Assembly: GCA_012727895.1 (NCBI GenBank) | Contig: JAAYGG010000024.1 | Location: 1-62,343 of the forward strand | DNA from: Bacillota bacterium | Lineage (GTDB): Bacteria; Bacillota; UBA4882; UBA10575 | Direction: 5' to 3' | DNA length: 62,343 nucleotides | In this document: positions 16,281 to 24,386 of the stretch, in pieces | How the letters are laid out: every line of letters begins with the position of its first letter | Position numbering within the stretch: the first letter of the stretch is position 1 | Translations under genes and position numbers: made by a program | Notes under the pieces: generated by a model | The model's input: only the letters and a program-made list of their open reading frames with translations | Database searches by the model: none | What the model was told of the DNA's origin: nothing

Positions 16281-16994
16281 GTGCCCGGCGATTTACTCGA
16301 AATTTACCACCGGCTCCTGGCGCATTTTGGCCCCAGGCATTGGTGGCCGGCCAAGACCCCTTTTGAAGTCATTGTCGGGGCCATCCTTACCTAAGCCGTG
16401 GCCTGGCGCAATGTGGAAAAAGCCATTGCCGCTTTGGAAGAGGCCGGCCTGCTGACCCCGGAAGCCCTTTACCGCTGTCCCACGGAAGAGTTGGGCGAAA
16501 AGATCCGGACCACCCTTTACTACCGGCAAAAGGCCAAAAAAATAAAGGCTTTCCTCGCCTACCTCTTTCAGAACCACGGCGGTGATCTGGACCGGATGTT
16601 CCGGCTGCCCCCGGATCGTCTCCGCCGGGAATTGCTGGAAATTTACGGCATCGGCGAAGAAACCGCCGACTCAATCCTTCTTTATGCCGGGGGTTACCCC
16701 TTCTTTGTTGTTGACAGCTACACCAAAAGGATCTTTTCCCGGCTGGGTCTTTTACCGGAGAAGGCCAGTTACCGGCTGGTTCAGGAGTATTTTCAGGCCC
16801 GGCTCCCCAAAGACCCCAAACTCTATAATGAATACCACGCGCAACTTGATGCCCTTGGCCACCATATCTGCAGGACCCGGCCGCTCTGCCCCGAATGCCC
16901 TCTACTGGATCTCTGCGTATATGGCCAGGAAAACCGGGAGCTTATTCCGATCTCCCGCCACCGGGCAGGAGGATCACCCCAACGTCCCCTTTAA
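16281..16994 (+). pseudogene. HhH-GPD DNA glycosylase (MagIII/Nth-like), interrupted by TAA
   Basis: The true start is GTG 16281 behind AAGGAGG. The frame runs 37 codons (ending EVIVGAILT) to a TAA at 16392-16394 and then continues as AVAWRNVEKAIAALEE. In this family the stop position is a conserved Gln (GAILTQ), so a single CAA-to-TAA change explains it. Downstream features are intact: HhH motif IYGIGEETADSILLYA with Glu where Nth has its lyase Lys, catalytic Asp in FVVDSYTKRI, and a [4Fe-4S] loop with CRTRPLCPECPLLDLC. This points to a monofunctional alkylbase glycosylase like MagIII. The 3' end overlaps the convergent CapA gene by 53 bases. Confidence 0.8.
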
Positions 16995-18054
16995 TCTCCA
17001 CCCGGGTATTTAAGGCAGCGGACAGATCCTGGATCTCCCGGAGCAACCTGTGGGCCTCTTCATCCTTAAAGAGCCGCGGTTGAAAGGCCACCTCGTTATT
17101 GTTGATATTGATCGGGTAAATCTCCGCTTGTTGCAGGCCCTTCCGGTCCATCCGGACTTTGAGGATTATGGAATCCCGTGTGTTCCGGGCATAACTGGCA
17201 AAGATAAAATTGCCCAGGCTGTAGGCGATGAGCCCGTGTTTATAAACTTCCACCCCCTGGTGGACATGGGGATGATGCCCAAATACCACATGGGCGCCGG
17301 CATCAATGCAAAGCTGGCCAAAGCTGCGCTGGTAATCCCGGGGCTCCTTTACCCGCTCGCCGCTCCAGTGAAAGGAGACGATCACTAAATCCGCCAGGCC
17401 GGCGGCTTTCTGCACATCTTCCTGGATCTGCTCCCAAACCCCGCGGGCTGTCCCCGGCCGGCCAGGCGTGGCGTAGAATTCCAAAGGAAAAGTATTGTTA
17501 TAGGCCAGAACGGCAATGCGCAGCCCTTTCCGTTCCAAGAGCGCCGGCTTCCTGGCCTCTTTCAGGTTTCTCCCGGCCCCGGCATAGGCGATCCCGTGCT
17601 CTCGCAGAATCGCCATAGTATCCTCCAACGCCTCCGGCCCGTAGTCCATTATGTGGTTATTCGCCAGGCTGACAAAGTCGAAACCGCCGGCGGTTAAAGT
17701 CGCCACCACCCCCGGGTGGCAACGGAAGGTGAATTTTTTCTCCACATAAACCTTTCCCCGCTGTGATAAGGGGGCTTCCAGGTTCCCGAGGACTAAATCA
17801 GCCTGGTCCAAAAGTTCCCGCACTCCCGGGTCGGCATAGGGGTAAGCCGGGTTCTTTAACAACAGCGGTTCCAGCCAACTGGAGAGGTATAAATCACCCA
17901 CCATCACCACGGTGATCTCCTCTTCCGTGGTCTCCAGGCTTTCCTGTTCCCCGCCGGCTTCCGTGGCAAACGCCGGGTTACTGTCACCGGCAACCACTCC
18001 CGCAATGAAAAAAAGGATAAGTAATAGCAGCAGGATAAAACTGTCCCGCTTCAT
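16942..18054 (-). CDS. CapA-family poly-gamma-glutamate synthesis-like metallophosphatase
   Basis: 370 residues with an N-terminal signal or anchor segment (SFILLLLLILFFIAGVVAG). The CapA/PgsA metallophosphatase motifs are visible: VVMVGDLYLSS, ADLVLGNLEAPLS, FVSLANNHIMDYG, VIVSFHWSGER and VVFGHHPHVHQGVEVY, spanning about residues 48-290. CapA proteins act in poly-gamma-glutamate or capsule processes, but many homologues are not linked to a capsule locus, and no capB/capC is present here. It is preceded 3 bases upstream by the DUF559-like gene, so both are likely co-transcribed. Role in this organism is unknown. Confidence 0.85.
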   Translation of the reverse strand: MKRDSFILLLLLILFFIAGVVAGDSNPAFATEAGGEQESLETTEEEITVVMVGDLYLSSWLEPLLLKNPAYPYADPGVRELLDQADLVLGNLEAPLSQRGKVYVEKKFTFRCHPGVVATLTAGGFDFVSLANNHIMDYGPEALEDTMAILREHGIAYAGAGRNLKEARKPALLERKGLRIAVLAYNNTFPLEFYATPGRPGTARGVWEQIQEDVQKAAGLADLVIVSFHWSGERVKEPRDYQRSFGQLCIDAGAHVVFGHHPHVHQGVEVYKHGLIAYSLGNFIFASYARNTRDSIILKVRMDRKGLQQAEIYPININNNEVAFQPRLFKDEEAHRLLREIQDLSAALNTRVEIKGDVGVILLPGGGRSE

Positions 18055-18057
18055 CGC

Positions 18058-18474
18058 TCAAGCCTCCCCTTTTTCTCCTTCTAATCTCTCCCGTAACTTG
18101 CGCAGATCTTCTCGCCAGTCGTCACCGGCGGGGTCTGTTTTCTGTGCCTCCTTGACCCGGGTTTTGTACTTCTCCAGCAGGTCGCTGATGAGCTCGACAC
18201 AGGCGGCGCAGTCTTCGTGAATCTCCGTATTGGTAAACCGGAGTACATGATAACCGGCGGCCGTCAATTGCGCCGTCTTTTCCTCATCCTTCAGCTGTTG
18301 CGCTGTGCTCAAATGATAAAACCCGTCGATCTCCACAGCCAGATACCCGGAGGGGATCAAGATATCCACCTCCCATCCGGCCACCGTTTGGTTCTCCTGG
18401 AAAGGTATTTTCTTCTCCCGCAACCCTTGGGCCAGTTTTTTCTGGGCTGCTGTTATTGAAGGCTCGACCCGCAT
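18058..18474 (-). CDS. DUF559-like PD-(D/E)XK endonuclease-fold protein
   Basis: 138 residues. The pattern GWEVDILIPSGYLAVEIDGF, followed by a DEEKTAQLTAAGYHVLRF segment, is typical of DUF559/Vsr-like restriction-endonuclease folds, with acidic residues of the core (EVD, EID). The C-terminal 45 residues are charged and probably helical. It lies just upstream of the CapA gene. No methyltransferase neighbour is present, so it need not be a restriction enzyme. Function not known. Confidence 0.7.
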   Translation of the reverse strand: MRVEPSITAAQKKLAQGLREKKIPFQENQTVAGWEVDILIPSGYLAVEIDGFYHLSTAQQLKDEEKTAQLTAAGYHVLRFTNTEIHEDCAACVELISDLLEKYKTRVKEAQKTDPAGDDWREDLRKLRERLEGEKGEA

Positions 18475-18513
18475 ACTTCCCTTCCCGCCTTTGCCAGATT
18501 TCCCTAATCCATC

Positions 18514-18542
18514 TTGACAGTGGATATTCTATACTTTATAGT
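18514..18542 (+). promoter_or_regulatory. Sigma-A promoter of glnA
   Basis: TTGACA at 18514-18519, 17-base spacer, TATAGT at 18537-18542. About 95 nt of leader follow. I see no glutamine riboswitch or GlnR/TnrA palindrome. Confidence 0.75.
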
Positions 18543-18642
18543 TATTATAAAAATACACCGCATGTTCTTGCCCATAAAGGCCGGCACATGTCTGAAAAAA
18601 GTTGGAAAGATTTTCTTACATTAATTAAAAGAGGTGTTCCCT

Positions 18643-19965
18643 TTGACCAAAAAAGAGGTGTTGCAAAAGGCCCGGGAGTTAGATGTGAAATTCGTCCGCC
18701 TACAATTCACCGATATCCTGGGGGTGGTAAAGAATGTTGCCATCCCCGTCCAGCAGCTGGAAAAAGCCCTAGACAACAAGATTATGTTTGACGGTTCCTC
18801 CATCGAGGGGTTTACCCGTATTGAGGAGTCGGATATGAACCTGAGGCCTGTTCCCGAATCATTCACCCTCTTTCCCTGGAAACCCGGAGGCACGCAGGTC
18901 GCCCGTTTGATCTGTGATGTCTACACCCACGACGGGAAGCCTTTTATCGGTGATCCCCGGTATATCCTCCGCCGGGTAGTCGAAGAAGCAAAGGCCATGG
19001 GTTACTCCATTAATATCGGCCCGGAATGTGAGTTCTTCCTTTTCCGTTTTGATGACAAGGGGATCCCGACCACAATCACTCACGACCAGGGCGGGTATTT
19101 TGACCTCTCCCCTGTTGACCGCGGCGAAGACGCCCGGCGGGATATAGTGTTGGCCCTGATTGATATGGGGTTTGAGGTCGAGGCCTCCCACCACGAGGTG
19201 GCTCCCGGCCAGCACGAGATCGGGTTCAAGTATACCGACCCGCTCCTGGCGGCGGATCACGTCTCGACGTTGAAGTTTGTCACCCGGATTATTGCGCAAA
19301 AACATGACCTGCACGCCACGTTTATGCCGAAACCCATTTACGGGGTGAACGGTTCCGGGATGCACACCCATATATCCCTTTACAAAGACGGGAAGAACGC
19401 CTTTTATGACCCGGCGGGACCGTACCAATTAAGTGAAACGGCCCTCCATTTTATCGGGGGGCTCCTGACCCATGCCGGCGCTTATACCGCGGTCACCAAC
19501 CCGCTGGTCAATTCCTATAAGCGCTTGGTCCCCGGGTATGAGGCGCCGGTCTATATCTCCTGGTCGGCGACGAACCGCAGCGCCCTGGTGCGGGTCCCGT
19601 CTTCCCGGGAAGAAGGAACCCGGGTGGAGATACGCAGCCCGGATCCCAGCTGCAACCCGTATCTGGCTTTTGCGGTCATGATCGCCGCCGGCCTGGACGG
19701 GATTAAAAAGAAGATCCAGCCGCCGCCTTCCGCCCAGAAGAATATCTACCAGATGTCCGCGGCGGAACGGGAAGCCGAAGGGATCAAAAGCCTCCCAGCC
19801 GATCTCCGGGAGGCCCTGACGGAGATGGAAAACGACCCGCTCATCCGGGAGGTTTTAGGCGAACACATTTATCAACACTTCTTAAACGCCAAAACCATTG
19901 AATGGGACCTCTACCGTACCCATGTTCATGACTGGGAAATCCAGCGGTATTTGGGGGTCTTTTGA
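18643..19965 (+). CDS. glnA: Glutamine synthetase, type I (GSI-alpha)
   Basis: ATP-dependent amidation of glutamate. The start is most likely TTG 18643 (protein begins MTKKEVLQKARE), six bases behind AGAGGTG; the GTG at 18634 overlaps that ribosome site. Landmarks: FTDILGVVKNVAIPV, FDGSSIEGFTRIEESDM (with the Arg used in feedback control of GSI-alpha), the GPECEFFLF metal site, VNGSGMHTHIS, and RIPSS-like VRVPSSREEGTRVE. The C-terminal region (NIYQMSAAEREAEGIKSLP) lacks the Tyr adenylylation motif of GSI-beta, so control is probably by feedback and protein partners. Length 440 is typical. Confidence 0.96.
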   Translation: MTKKEVLQKARELDVKFVRLQFTDILGVVKNVAIPVQQLEKALDNKIMFDGSSIEGFTRIEESDMNLRPVPESFTLFPWKPGGTQVARLICDVYTHDGKPFIGDPRYILRRVVEEAKAMGYSINIGPECEFFLFRFDDKGIPTTITHDQGGYFDLSPVDRGEDARRDIVLALIDMGFEVEASHHEVAPGQHEIGFKYTDPLLAADHVSTLKFVTRIIAQKHDLHATFMPKPIYGVNGSGMHTHISLYKDGKNAFYDPAGPYQLSETALHFIGGLLTHAGAYTAVTNPLVNSYKRLVPGYEAPVYISWSATNRSALVRVPSSREEGTRVEIRSPDPSCNPYLAFAVMIAAGLDGIKKKIQPPPSAQKNIYQMSAAEREAEGIKSLPADLREALTEMENDPLIREVLGEHIYQHFLNAKTIEWDLYRTHVHDWEIQRYLGVF

Positions 19966-19993
19966 CAAAAAGAATTCCATCCGGCCACGTTAA

Positions 19994-20025
19994 ATAAAAA
20001 GCCCCTTTTTGAAGGGGCTTTTTAT
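19994..20025. terminator. Bidirectional terminator between glnA and the bactofilin gene
   Basis: AATAAAAAGCCCCTT / AAGGGGCTTTTTATT form a 15-bp palindromic stem with U-runs on both sides, 25-30 bases from the two convergent stops. Confidence 0.9.
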
Positions 20026-20030
20026 TCTGC

Positions 20031-20465
20031 TCACTTCCCTGCCTCCGGCACCGTTGGCTCCGGTGCTTTCGGGGTATCAATCCGCAGGGTTTTCCCCCGG
20101 TCTCTTTGGTCTTTCGGGATCTGCTGGCAATTTCCTTGAAATACCGCGCCTTCCTCCACCACAAGCAGGGACATTTTTGCTTCTCCTTCCACCACGGCGG
20201 TGGGTACCAGTTCCAGTTTACCGGAGGCCTCAAGTTCACCCTTGATTAACCCGGCCACTGTAATATTCCTGGCTTTGATCTTCCCATGCACCTGCCCGCT
20301 TTCTCCTACCACCAGATCGCTCTTGGTAATAATATCGCCTTCGAATTTCCCATCCACCCGGATTGTCCCTGAGGATTCCAACCTCCCGGTGAGGGAAGAT
20401 TCTTGTCCAATCAAGGTGTCGATTTTTTTATTAGCAGCCATTTCCGTAGTGCTCCCCCGCTTCAC
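20031..20465 (-). CDS. Bactofilin (polymer-forming cytoskeletal protein)
   Basis: 144 residues. The core (about 15-110) shows the bactofilin beta-helix pattern of alternating Gly and hydrophobic residues: LTGRLESSGTIRVDGKFEGD, VVGESGQVHGKIKARNITV and LIKGELEASGKLELVPTA. Both ends are polar and unstructured, the C-terminus Pro-rich. Bactofilins form non-nucleotide filaments that position cell-wall enzymes. The next gene upstream is a membrane M23 peptidase, a pairing known in other bacteria, so this is probably its scaffold. GTG 20465 follows AGGAGGA; ATG 20438 (MAANKK) is an alternative. Confidence 0.9.
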   Translation of the reverse strand: MKRGSTTEMAANKKIDTLIGQESSLTGRLESSGTIRVDGKFEGDIITKSDLVVGESGQVHGKIKARNITVAGLIKGELEASGKLELVPTAVVEGEAKMSLLVVEEGAVFQGNCQQIPKDQRDRGKTLRIDTPKAPEPTVPEAGK

Positions 20466-20495
20466 AACAACTCCTCCTTCTTTTCTCCCTGTGGA

Positions 20496-21461
20496 TTATT
20501 GCCATAGATAAGTAGTGGGGTTTACCGGTTTGCCGTTAACATGTACTTCGTAGTGCAGATGGGGGCCGGTCGTGTTCCCGCTATCTCCCGAATACGCCAC
20601 AACTTGTCCCTTGCTTACGTATTGGCCCTGCCTGACTACTAAATTCCGGTTATGCGCATAAAGAGTCCGGTATCCATATCCATGATCAATAATTACCGTC
20701 CATCCATACCCGCCATAGAAATTGGCCCGTACTACCCGTCCGCCTGCAGCAGCACGGATAGGGGTGCCCTTCCGCGCTGATATATCAATCCCGCGGTGGA
20801 AATCATGTTTTCTGGAGATGGGATGGATGCGATACCCAAAGCCCGAGGTTATTCTCCCGTACACCGGCCAGATAGTCGGGGTGTAATCTAGTTCTTTATT
20901 AAAGGCCTTAAGATCCGCATATAGTTTTTCCAGTCTCTCTTCGGATTTTTCCAACTCTTTTTCGACGAACTCCAGGTTGGCATTGAGGATCTCCAGTCTG
21001 GTCAGGTCATTATCAGCACTGGAGAGGTTGTACGAGGGAAGGCTAATCGGCCGGTAAGCATACCCGCGGCTAGCAGATCTGCTCTGCCCGGCTTTGACGA
21101 GGATGGAATTGAGGGTCTCGCGGATCTCGGCAATTAATTTATTGGTATTATTCAGCCGTTCCTCCATCTCGTGGGTTTTTTCGATCGAGGGGTTGATTTG
21201 CTTGAGGTCCCGTTCCTGACGGGCGATGATATCACATAACTGGTCAATCTTTTGCTCCTGTTGGCTGATTTTGAGCAAACGCCAGGGATACCGGAATAGG
21301 AAATAGAAATTCGCCACCAATAAGCAGAAGAGAAAAATTGTGAGGAAAAACGGGATATTCAGACTCTTGGTTGTCCCTTGGAAATTGGGAACAACCATGA
21401 CGGTATAGCCTTTATCCCGTTTCTTCTTTATGTAAGCAATTAGTTTCTGCCATATCTGCAT
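20496..21461 (-). CDS. Membrane-anchored M23-family peptidoglycan endopeptidase
   Basis: 321 residues: basic cytoplasmic N-terminus, one membrane segment near 34-55 (IPFFLTIFLFCLLVANFYFL), coiled coil about 63-115 and 155-195, then an M23 (LytM) domain about 205-320. Zn ligands are visible in HDFHRGIDIS and HLHYEVHVNG, and the domain starts WPVYGRITSGFGYRIHP. It cleaves peptide crosslinks of the wall outside the cell, or, if degenerate, regulates amidases; all ligands appear present. It precedes the bactofilin gene by 30 bases, suggesting an operon for localised wall remodelling. Confidence 0.92.
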   Translation of the reverse strand: MQIWQKLIAYIKKKRDKGYTVMVVPNFQGTTKSLNIPFFLTIFLFCLLVANFYFLFRYPWRLLKISQQEQKIDQLCDIIARQERDLKQINPSIEKTHEMEERLNNTNKLIAEIRETLNSILVKAGQSRSASRGYAYRPISLPSYNLSSADNDLTRLEILNANLEFVEKELEKSEERLEKLYADLKAFNKELDYTPTIWPVYGRITSGFGYRIHPISRKHDFHRGIDISARKGTPIRAAAGGRVVRANFYGGYGWTVIIDHGYGYRTLYAHNRNLVVRQGQYVSKGQVVAYSGDSGNTTGPHLHYEVHVNGKPVNPTTYLWQ

Positions 21462-21611
21462 CGGCTCTCTCCACCCCTTTTAAGCCGCTCCCTCTGGTGT
21501 TCTGGAGTATATATCTATATATCGAAACAAGCCTTACCCATGACAAAACAGGCGGGAAAACCCGCTGATGAGATATTCTCCATATTTTGCTTAAATCCTT
21601 CTAATTAGCGA

Positions 21612-22100
21612 TTAATTTTTTTCTGATTTGTTACTTAAAGCCCGTGCTAAAACCTGTTCTTCCTCTTCAGACAAGGGATAACTGGATTTACCGTTTTTGA
21701 TAGCCTTGGCATAGACCCGTGATTCTTCCCGTCCATAAATACTGCTCAAAACAACACCGTCCCCTTTGCGATCCAGGATAACCAGGGAAAAGCTTTGCTC
21801 CCCGCCGGTATTGGCAAAGGCCTTATACCTCATTAACGACCATTTTTGTAAATAGCCCAGGGCCTCTTCGCGGTTTCTAGCCAGTTCCTCTTCCACCAGG
21901 GAAAGGCGCTCTTCAAGCCTCTTTGTCCTCTCTCCCAAGCTCATAAGTACTTCTTCCAGGTTTATTTCTCCCTTGCCGGTCAACAACCGCCGGTACTGCC
22001 GGATTAAATTACGCAGACGCCAACCGATGGCCAGCAAGATTATTACGCCTAATACCTGTATAATAAGCAGGAGCAAGAATAGGTTTTCATCCAGAAACAT
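21612..22100 (-). CDS. DUF4446 family membrane protein
   Basis: 162 residues. Membrane segment at about 7-27 (LLLLIIQVLGVIILLAIGWR), then a coiled coil (about 45-80), then a small conserved domain (LQKWSLMRYKAFANTGGEQS, FSLVILDRKGDGVVLSSIYG, AKAIKNGKSSYPLSEEEEQV). This matches DUF4446 proteins, which are found beside parB in many Firmicutes. Function unknown; the place next to parAB hints at a link to the envelope or nucleoid, which is inference. Confidence 0.88.
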   Translation of the reverse strand: MFLDENLFLLLLIIQVLGVIILLAIGWRLRNLIRQYRRLLTGKGEINLEEVLMSLGERTKRLEERLSLVEEELARNREEALGYLQKWSLMRYKAFANTGGEQSFSLVILDRKGDGVVLSSIYGREESRVYAKAIKNGKSSYPLSEEEEQVLARALSNKSEKN

Positions 22101-22189
22101 TATAAGTCTCCCCTTTTTTTGCCCTTTTAATTAAAATAATTCTCTTGCCGTAGATTATCCTCTATTCCCGCTTGAAAAATTTTTGCTGA

Positions 22190-22207
22190 ACAGAACACCT
22201 GTTCTGT
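22190..22207. promoter_or_regulatory. Perfect inverted repeat, LexA-box-like
   Basis: ACAGAACA-CC-TGTTCTGT (8-bp arms) lies 90 bases upstream of the DUF4446 start. Its core GAAC-N4-GTTC agrees with the Firmicutes SOS box core, though the flanking C/G of that consensus is replaced. The rest of the 332-base gap 22101-22432 holds a parS site and a GC-rich stem near 22290-22315 and no gene. Confidence 0.4.
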
Positions 22208-22392
22208 ACCGGAGCGTTCCACCCCTGACCAACTGCCAACCGGGACCACCGCCAACCTTTACCATGCTTATATGGAAGTCAAGCTTGCAGCCGGCACTGT
22301 AGCCGGCCGCAGTTTGGCTATGATCTTTAGTTTTTTGCAAACCCAAATCACAACGCTGTTTCAGGCCGGATCGTGCACCCGGCTAAGAAAAA

Positions 22393-22408
22393 TGTTTCAC
22401 GTGAAACA
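22393..22408. promoter_or_regulatory. parS site 1
   Basis: TGTTTCACGTGAAACA is a perfect match to the 16-bp Bacillus-type parS consensus. It sits 25 bases downstream of the parB stop. Confidence 0.95.
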
Positions 22409-22432
22409 TTCAGACCAAACGAGACCGGCTGT

Positions 22433-23323
22433 TCAAAACTGCCTGGGGGAAACAAGGATCTCAACGATCCTTTCCAGCTCTTCCATGGAATAATACTCGA
22501 TTTCGATCCGCCCGCCCTCTTTACCTCTTTGCCTTTTAATATCCACCTTGGTCCCCAGGGTTCGCGTCAAGTCTTCAATCAACGCCTGTAACTGCAGGTC
22601 GGGTTCGGGCTCTTTTCTCCCGGGCTTGCTTGGTCCGGGCAATGTTTCACGTGAAACATCGCCCTTCGCCCATTGGCGTACCAGGTCTTCAGTTTCCCGG
22701 ACAGACAGGTCGTTTTTGAGGATCTCCTCGCAGGCCGCAATCTGGTCCGGAGTTGACTCGAGTCCCAAAAGGGCCCGGGCGTGCCCGGGGGTGATCTTCT
22801 TCTCGACGAGCCGGGTGCGGACTTCTTCTGGAAGGTTCAGCAGGCGAAGGGTGTTGGTAATCGCCGAGCGGCTCTTCCCGACCGTTCTGGCGATCTCTTC
22901 TTGCGTGAGTTGAAACTCGTCCATCAGTTTCTTATAGGCCTCGGCCTCTTCCAGGGGGTTGAGGTCCTCACGCTGCAAGTTTTCCACCAGGGCGATCTCC
23001 ATGGCCGTGCGATCGTCGATATCTTTTATAACCACCGGGACCATAAAAAGACCGGCCATTTTTGCTGCCCGCAGCCGCCGCTCGCCGGCGATCAATTGGT
23101 GCTTCTCATCAACCTTCCGGACCAGTAGCGGCTGGAGAACCCCGTGGTTTTTTATGGATTCTGCCAATTCCTCCAGGCTTTCCGGGGGGAACTCCTTCCG
23201 GGGCTGATACGGGTTGGGAACGATCTCGGCGATGGGGACCTCCACCGGGCCTTGCAGGAGATCCTCTTCCATCTCCGGGAAAAAGGCCCCCAGCCCTCTT
23301 CCCAATCCTCTCTGTTTACTCAT
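22433..23323 (-). CDS. parB: Chromosome-partitioning protein ParB/Spo0J
   Basis: CTP-dependent DNA clamp that loads at parS and organises the origin region with ParA and SMC. Visible: N-terminal RGLGRGLGAFFP; IVPNPYQPRKEFPPESLEEL; the CTP-binding motifs with LIAGERRLRAAKMAG and ENLQREDLNPLEEAEAY; HTH with LTQEEIARTVGKSRSAITN; C-terminal dimerisation region. 296 residues. The gene overlaps parA by 8 bases. A parS site is embedded in its own coding sequence where it encodes DVSRET, as in B. subtilis. Confidence 0.97.
   Translation of the reverse strand: MSKQRGLGRGLGAFFPEMEEDLLQGPVEVPIAEIVPNPYQPRKEFPPESLEELAESIKNHGVLQPLLVRKVDEKHQLIAGERRLRAAKMAGLFMVPVVIKDIDDRTAMEIALVENLQREDLNPLEEAEAYKKLMDEFQLTQEEIARTVGKSRSAITNTLRLLNLPEEVRTRLVEKKITPGHARALLGLESTPDQIAACEEILKNDLSVRETEDLVRQWAKGDVSRETLPGPSKPGRKEPEPDLQLQALIEDLTRTLGTKVDIKRQRGKEGGRIEIEYYSMEELERIVEILVSPRQF
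22643..22658. promoter_or_regulatory. parS site 2, inside parB
   Basis: Second perfect TGTTTCACGTGAAACA, 250 bases from the first, coding for part of DVSRET in parB. Confidence 0.95.
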
Positions 23324-24077
23324 TACCCACCACTTCCTTGGCCAAGTTCATATATGATTCAGCTCCTTTAGACTTTTCGTCGTACAGGCTTATCGGCAGT
23401 CCATAACTGGGCGCTTCACTGAGCCGGATGTTCCGGGGGATAATTGACTTATAGGTTTTATCCGGGAAATACTTGCGGATCTCTTCGGCCACTTGTTGCG
23501 AAAGGTTGGTTCTATTGTCGTACATAGTGAGAATGACACCTTCGATGGTTAACGAAGGGTTGGAATATTTCTGTACCAGTTGTATGGTGCGCATCAGTTG
23601 TCCCACACCCTCCAAAGCGTAATACTCGCATTGGATCGGTACCAGGACCCCGTCGGCGGCGGCCAAAGCGTTCAGTGTCAGATTCCCCAGTGAAGGGGGG
23701 CAATCGATCAGGATGTAATCGTAGCCTTCACGGATGGGTTCAAGGGCCCGCCGCAGCCGTTGGTCGCGGGACATCATCCCCACCAGTTCGGCTTCGGCGC
23801 CGGCCAGTTTGATTGTGGACGGAACCGCCCAGAGCCCCTGGATTTGCGTGGGAAGAATAACGTCGGTAATGGGGATCTCGCTGATCAAAACATCATAGAG
23901 GCATCTTTTGATCTCGCTCTTTCGCAATCCCAGGCCGCTGGTGGCATTGCCCTGGGGGTCGCTGTCAATCACCAAAACTTTCTTCCCGATCTGTGCCAGG
24001 CAAGCCCCCAGGTTCACGGCGGTGGTTGTCTTGCCAACGCCTCCCTTTTGGTTGGTGATGGCGTAAACCCTGCTCAT
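23316..24077 (-). CDS. parA: Chromosome-partitioning ATPase ParA/Soj
   Basis: Deviant Walker-type ATPase acting with ParB in origin segregation and in control of DnaA. The P-loop NQKGGVGKTTTAVNLGACL has the signature Lys, and IDSDPQGNATSGLG and ILIDCPPSLGNLTLNALAAA follow. 253 residues, normal. The ATG follows AGGGAGG. It is transcribed with parB; the noc gene often found upstream in Bacilli is absent. Confidence 0.97.
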   Translation of the reverse strand: MSRVYAITNQKGGVGKTTTAVNLGACLAQIGKKVLVIDSDPQGNATSGLGLRKSEIKRCLYDVLISEIPITDVILPTQIQGLWAVPSTIKLAGAEAELVGMMSRDQRLRRALEPIREGYDYILIDCPPSLGNLTLNALAAADGVLVPIQCEYYALEGVGQLMRTIQLVQKYSNPSLTIEGVILTMYDNRTNLSQQVAEEIRKYFPDKTYKSIIPRNIRLSEAPSYGLPISLYDEKSKGAESYMNLAKEVVGNE

Positions 24078-24386
24078 TGCTTAGCCAACCTCCCTTTTTC
24101 GAAATGCTTTTCCGGTTCTTCACGGTACCGTCATAAGTAAAAAGAGCTTTTGCCGCTCCAGACCTGTCAAAACCATTCGTAAATCTCTCCTCCGGCGCCC
24201 TGCCGGGAGAACGCCCGCCGGTAAAAAAATGGCCTCCGGCCGCAAGTCCGGGGGCAAAAAGCCCCTTCGTCTTTTTTTGCGATCTATTTTTTTACGATTT
24301 ATTTGGTAGAAATTCGCGATCCAAGCCTTAACTTCCTGCCGTACAGGGGAAGAATTTTTTCCGGCCCCCTTCTCTGATAAAGGCAC
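24078..24386. other. Gap between rsmG and parA
   Basis: No gene. It holds GGGGCAAAAAGCCCC followed by TTCGTCTTTTTTT on the plus strand (24251-24279), and on the minus strand GGCCGGAGGCC followed by ATTTTTTT (24241-24223), either of which may end rsmG transcription. A TTGACA (minus, 24170-24165) may belong to a parA promoter, but no matching -10 is clear. Confidence 0.4.

Noticed and set aside
1-16994. Stop-codon reassignment, suggested by the in-frame TAG at 356-358 and TAA at 16392-16394
   Set aside because: Two different stops in two dispensable genes; all housekeeping genes end normally at TAA, TAG or TGA with no readthrough pattern.
24078-24386. A noc (second ParB-like) gene between rsmG and parA as in Bacilli
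   Set aside because: The gap is only 309 bases and has no coding frame with ParB motifs.
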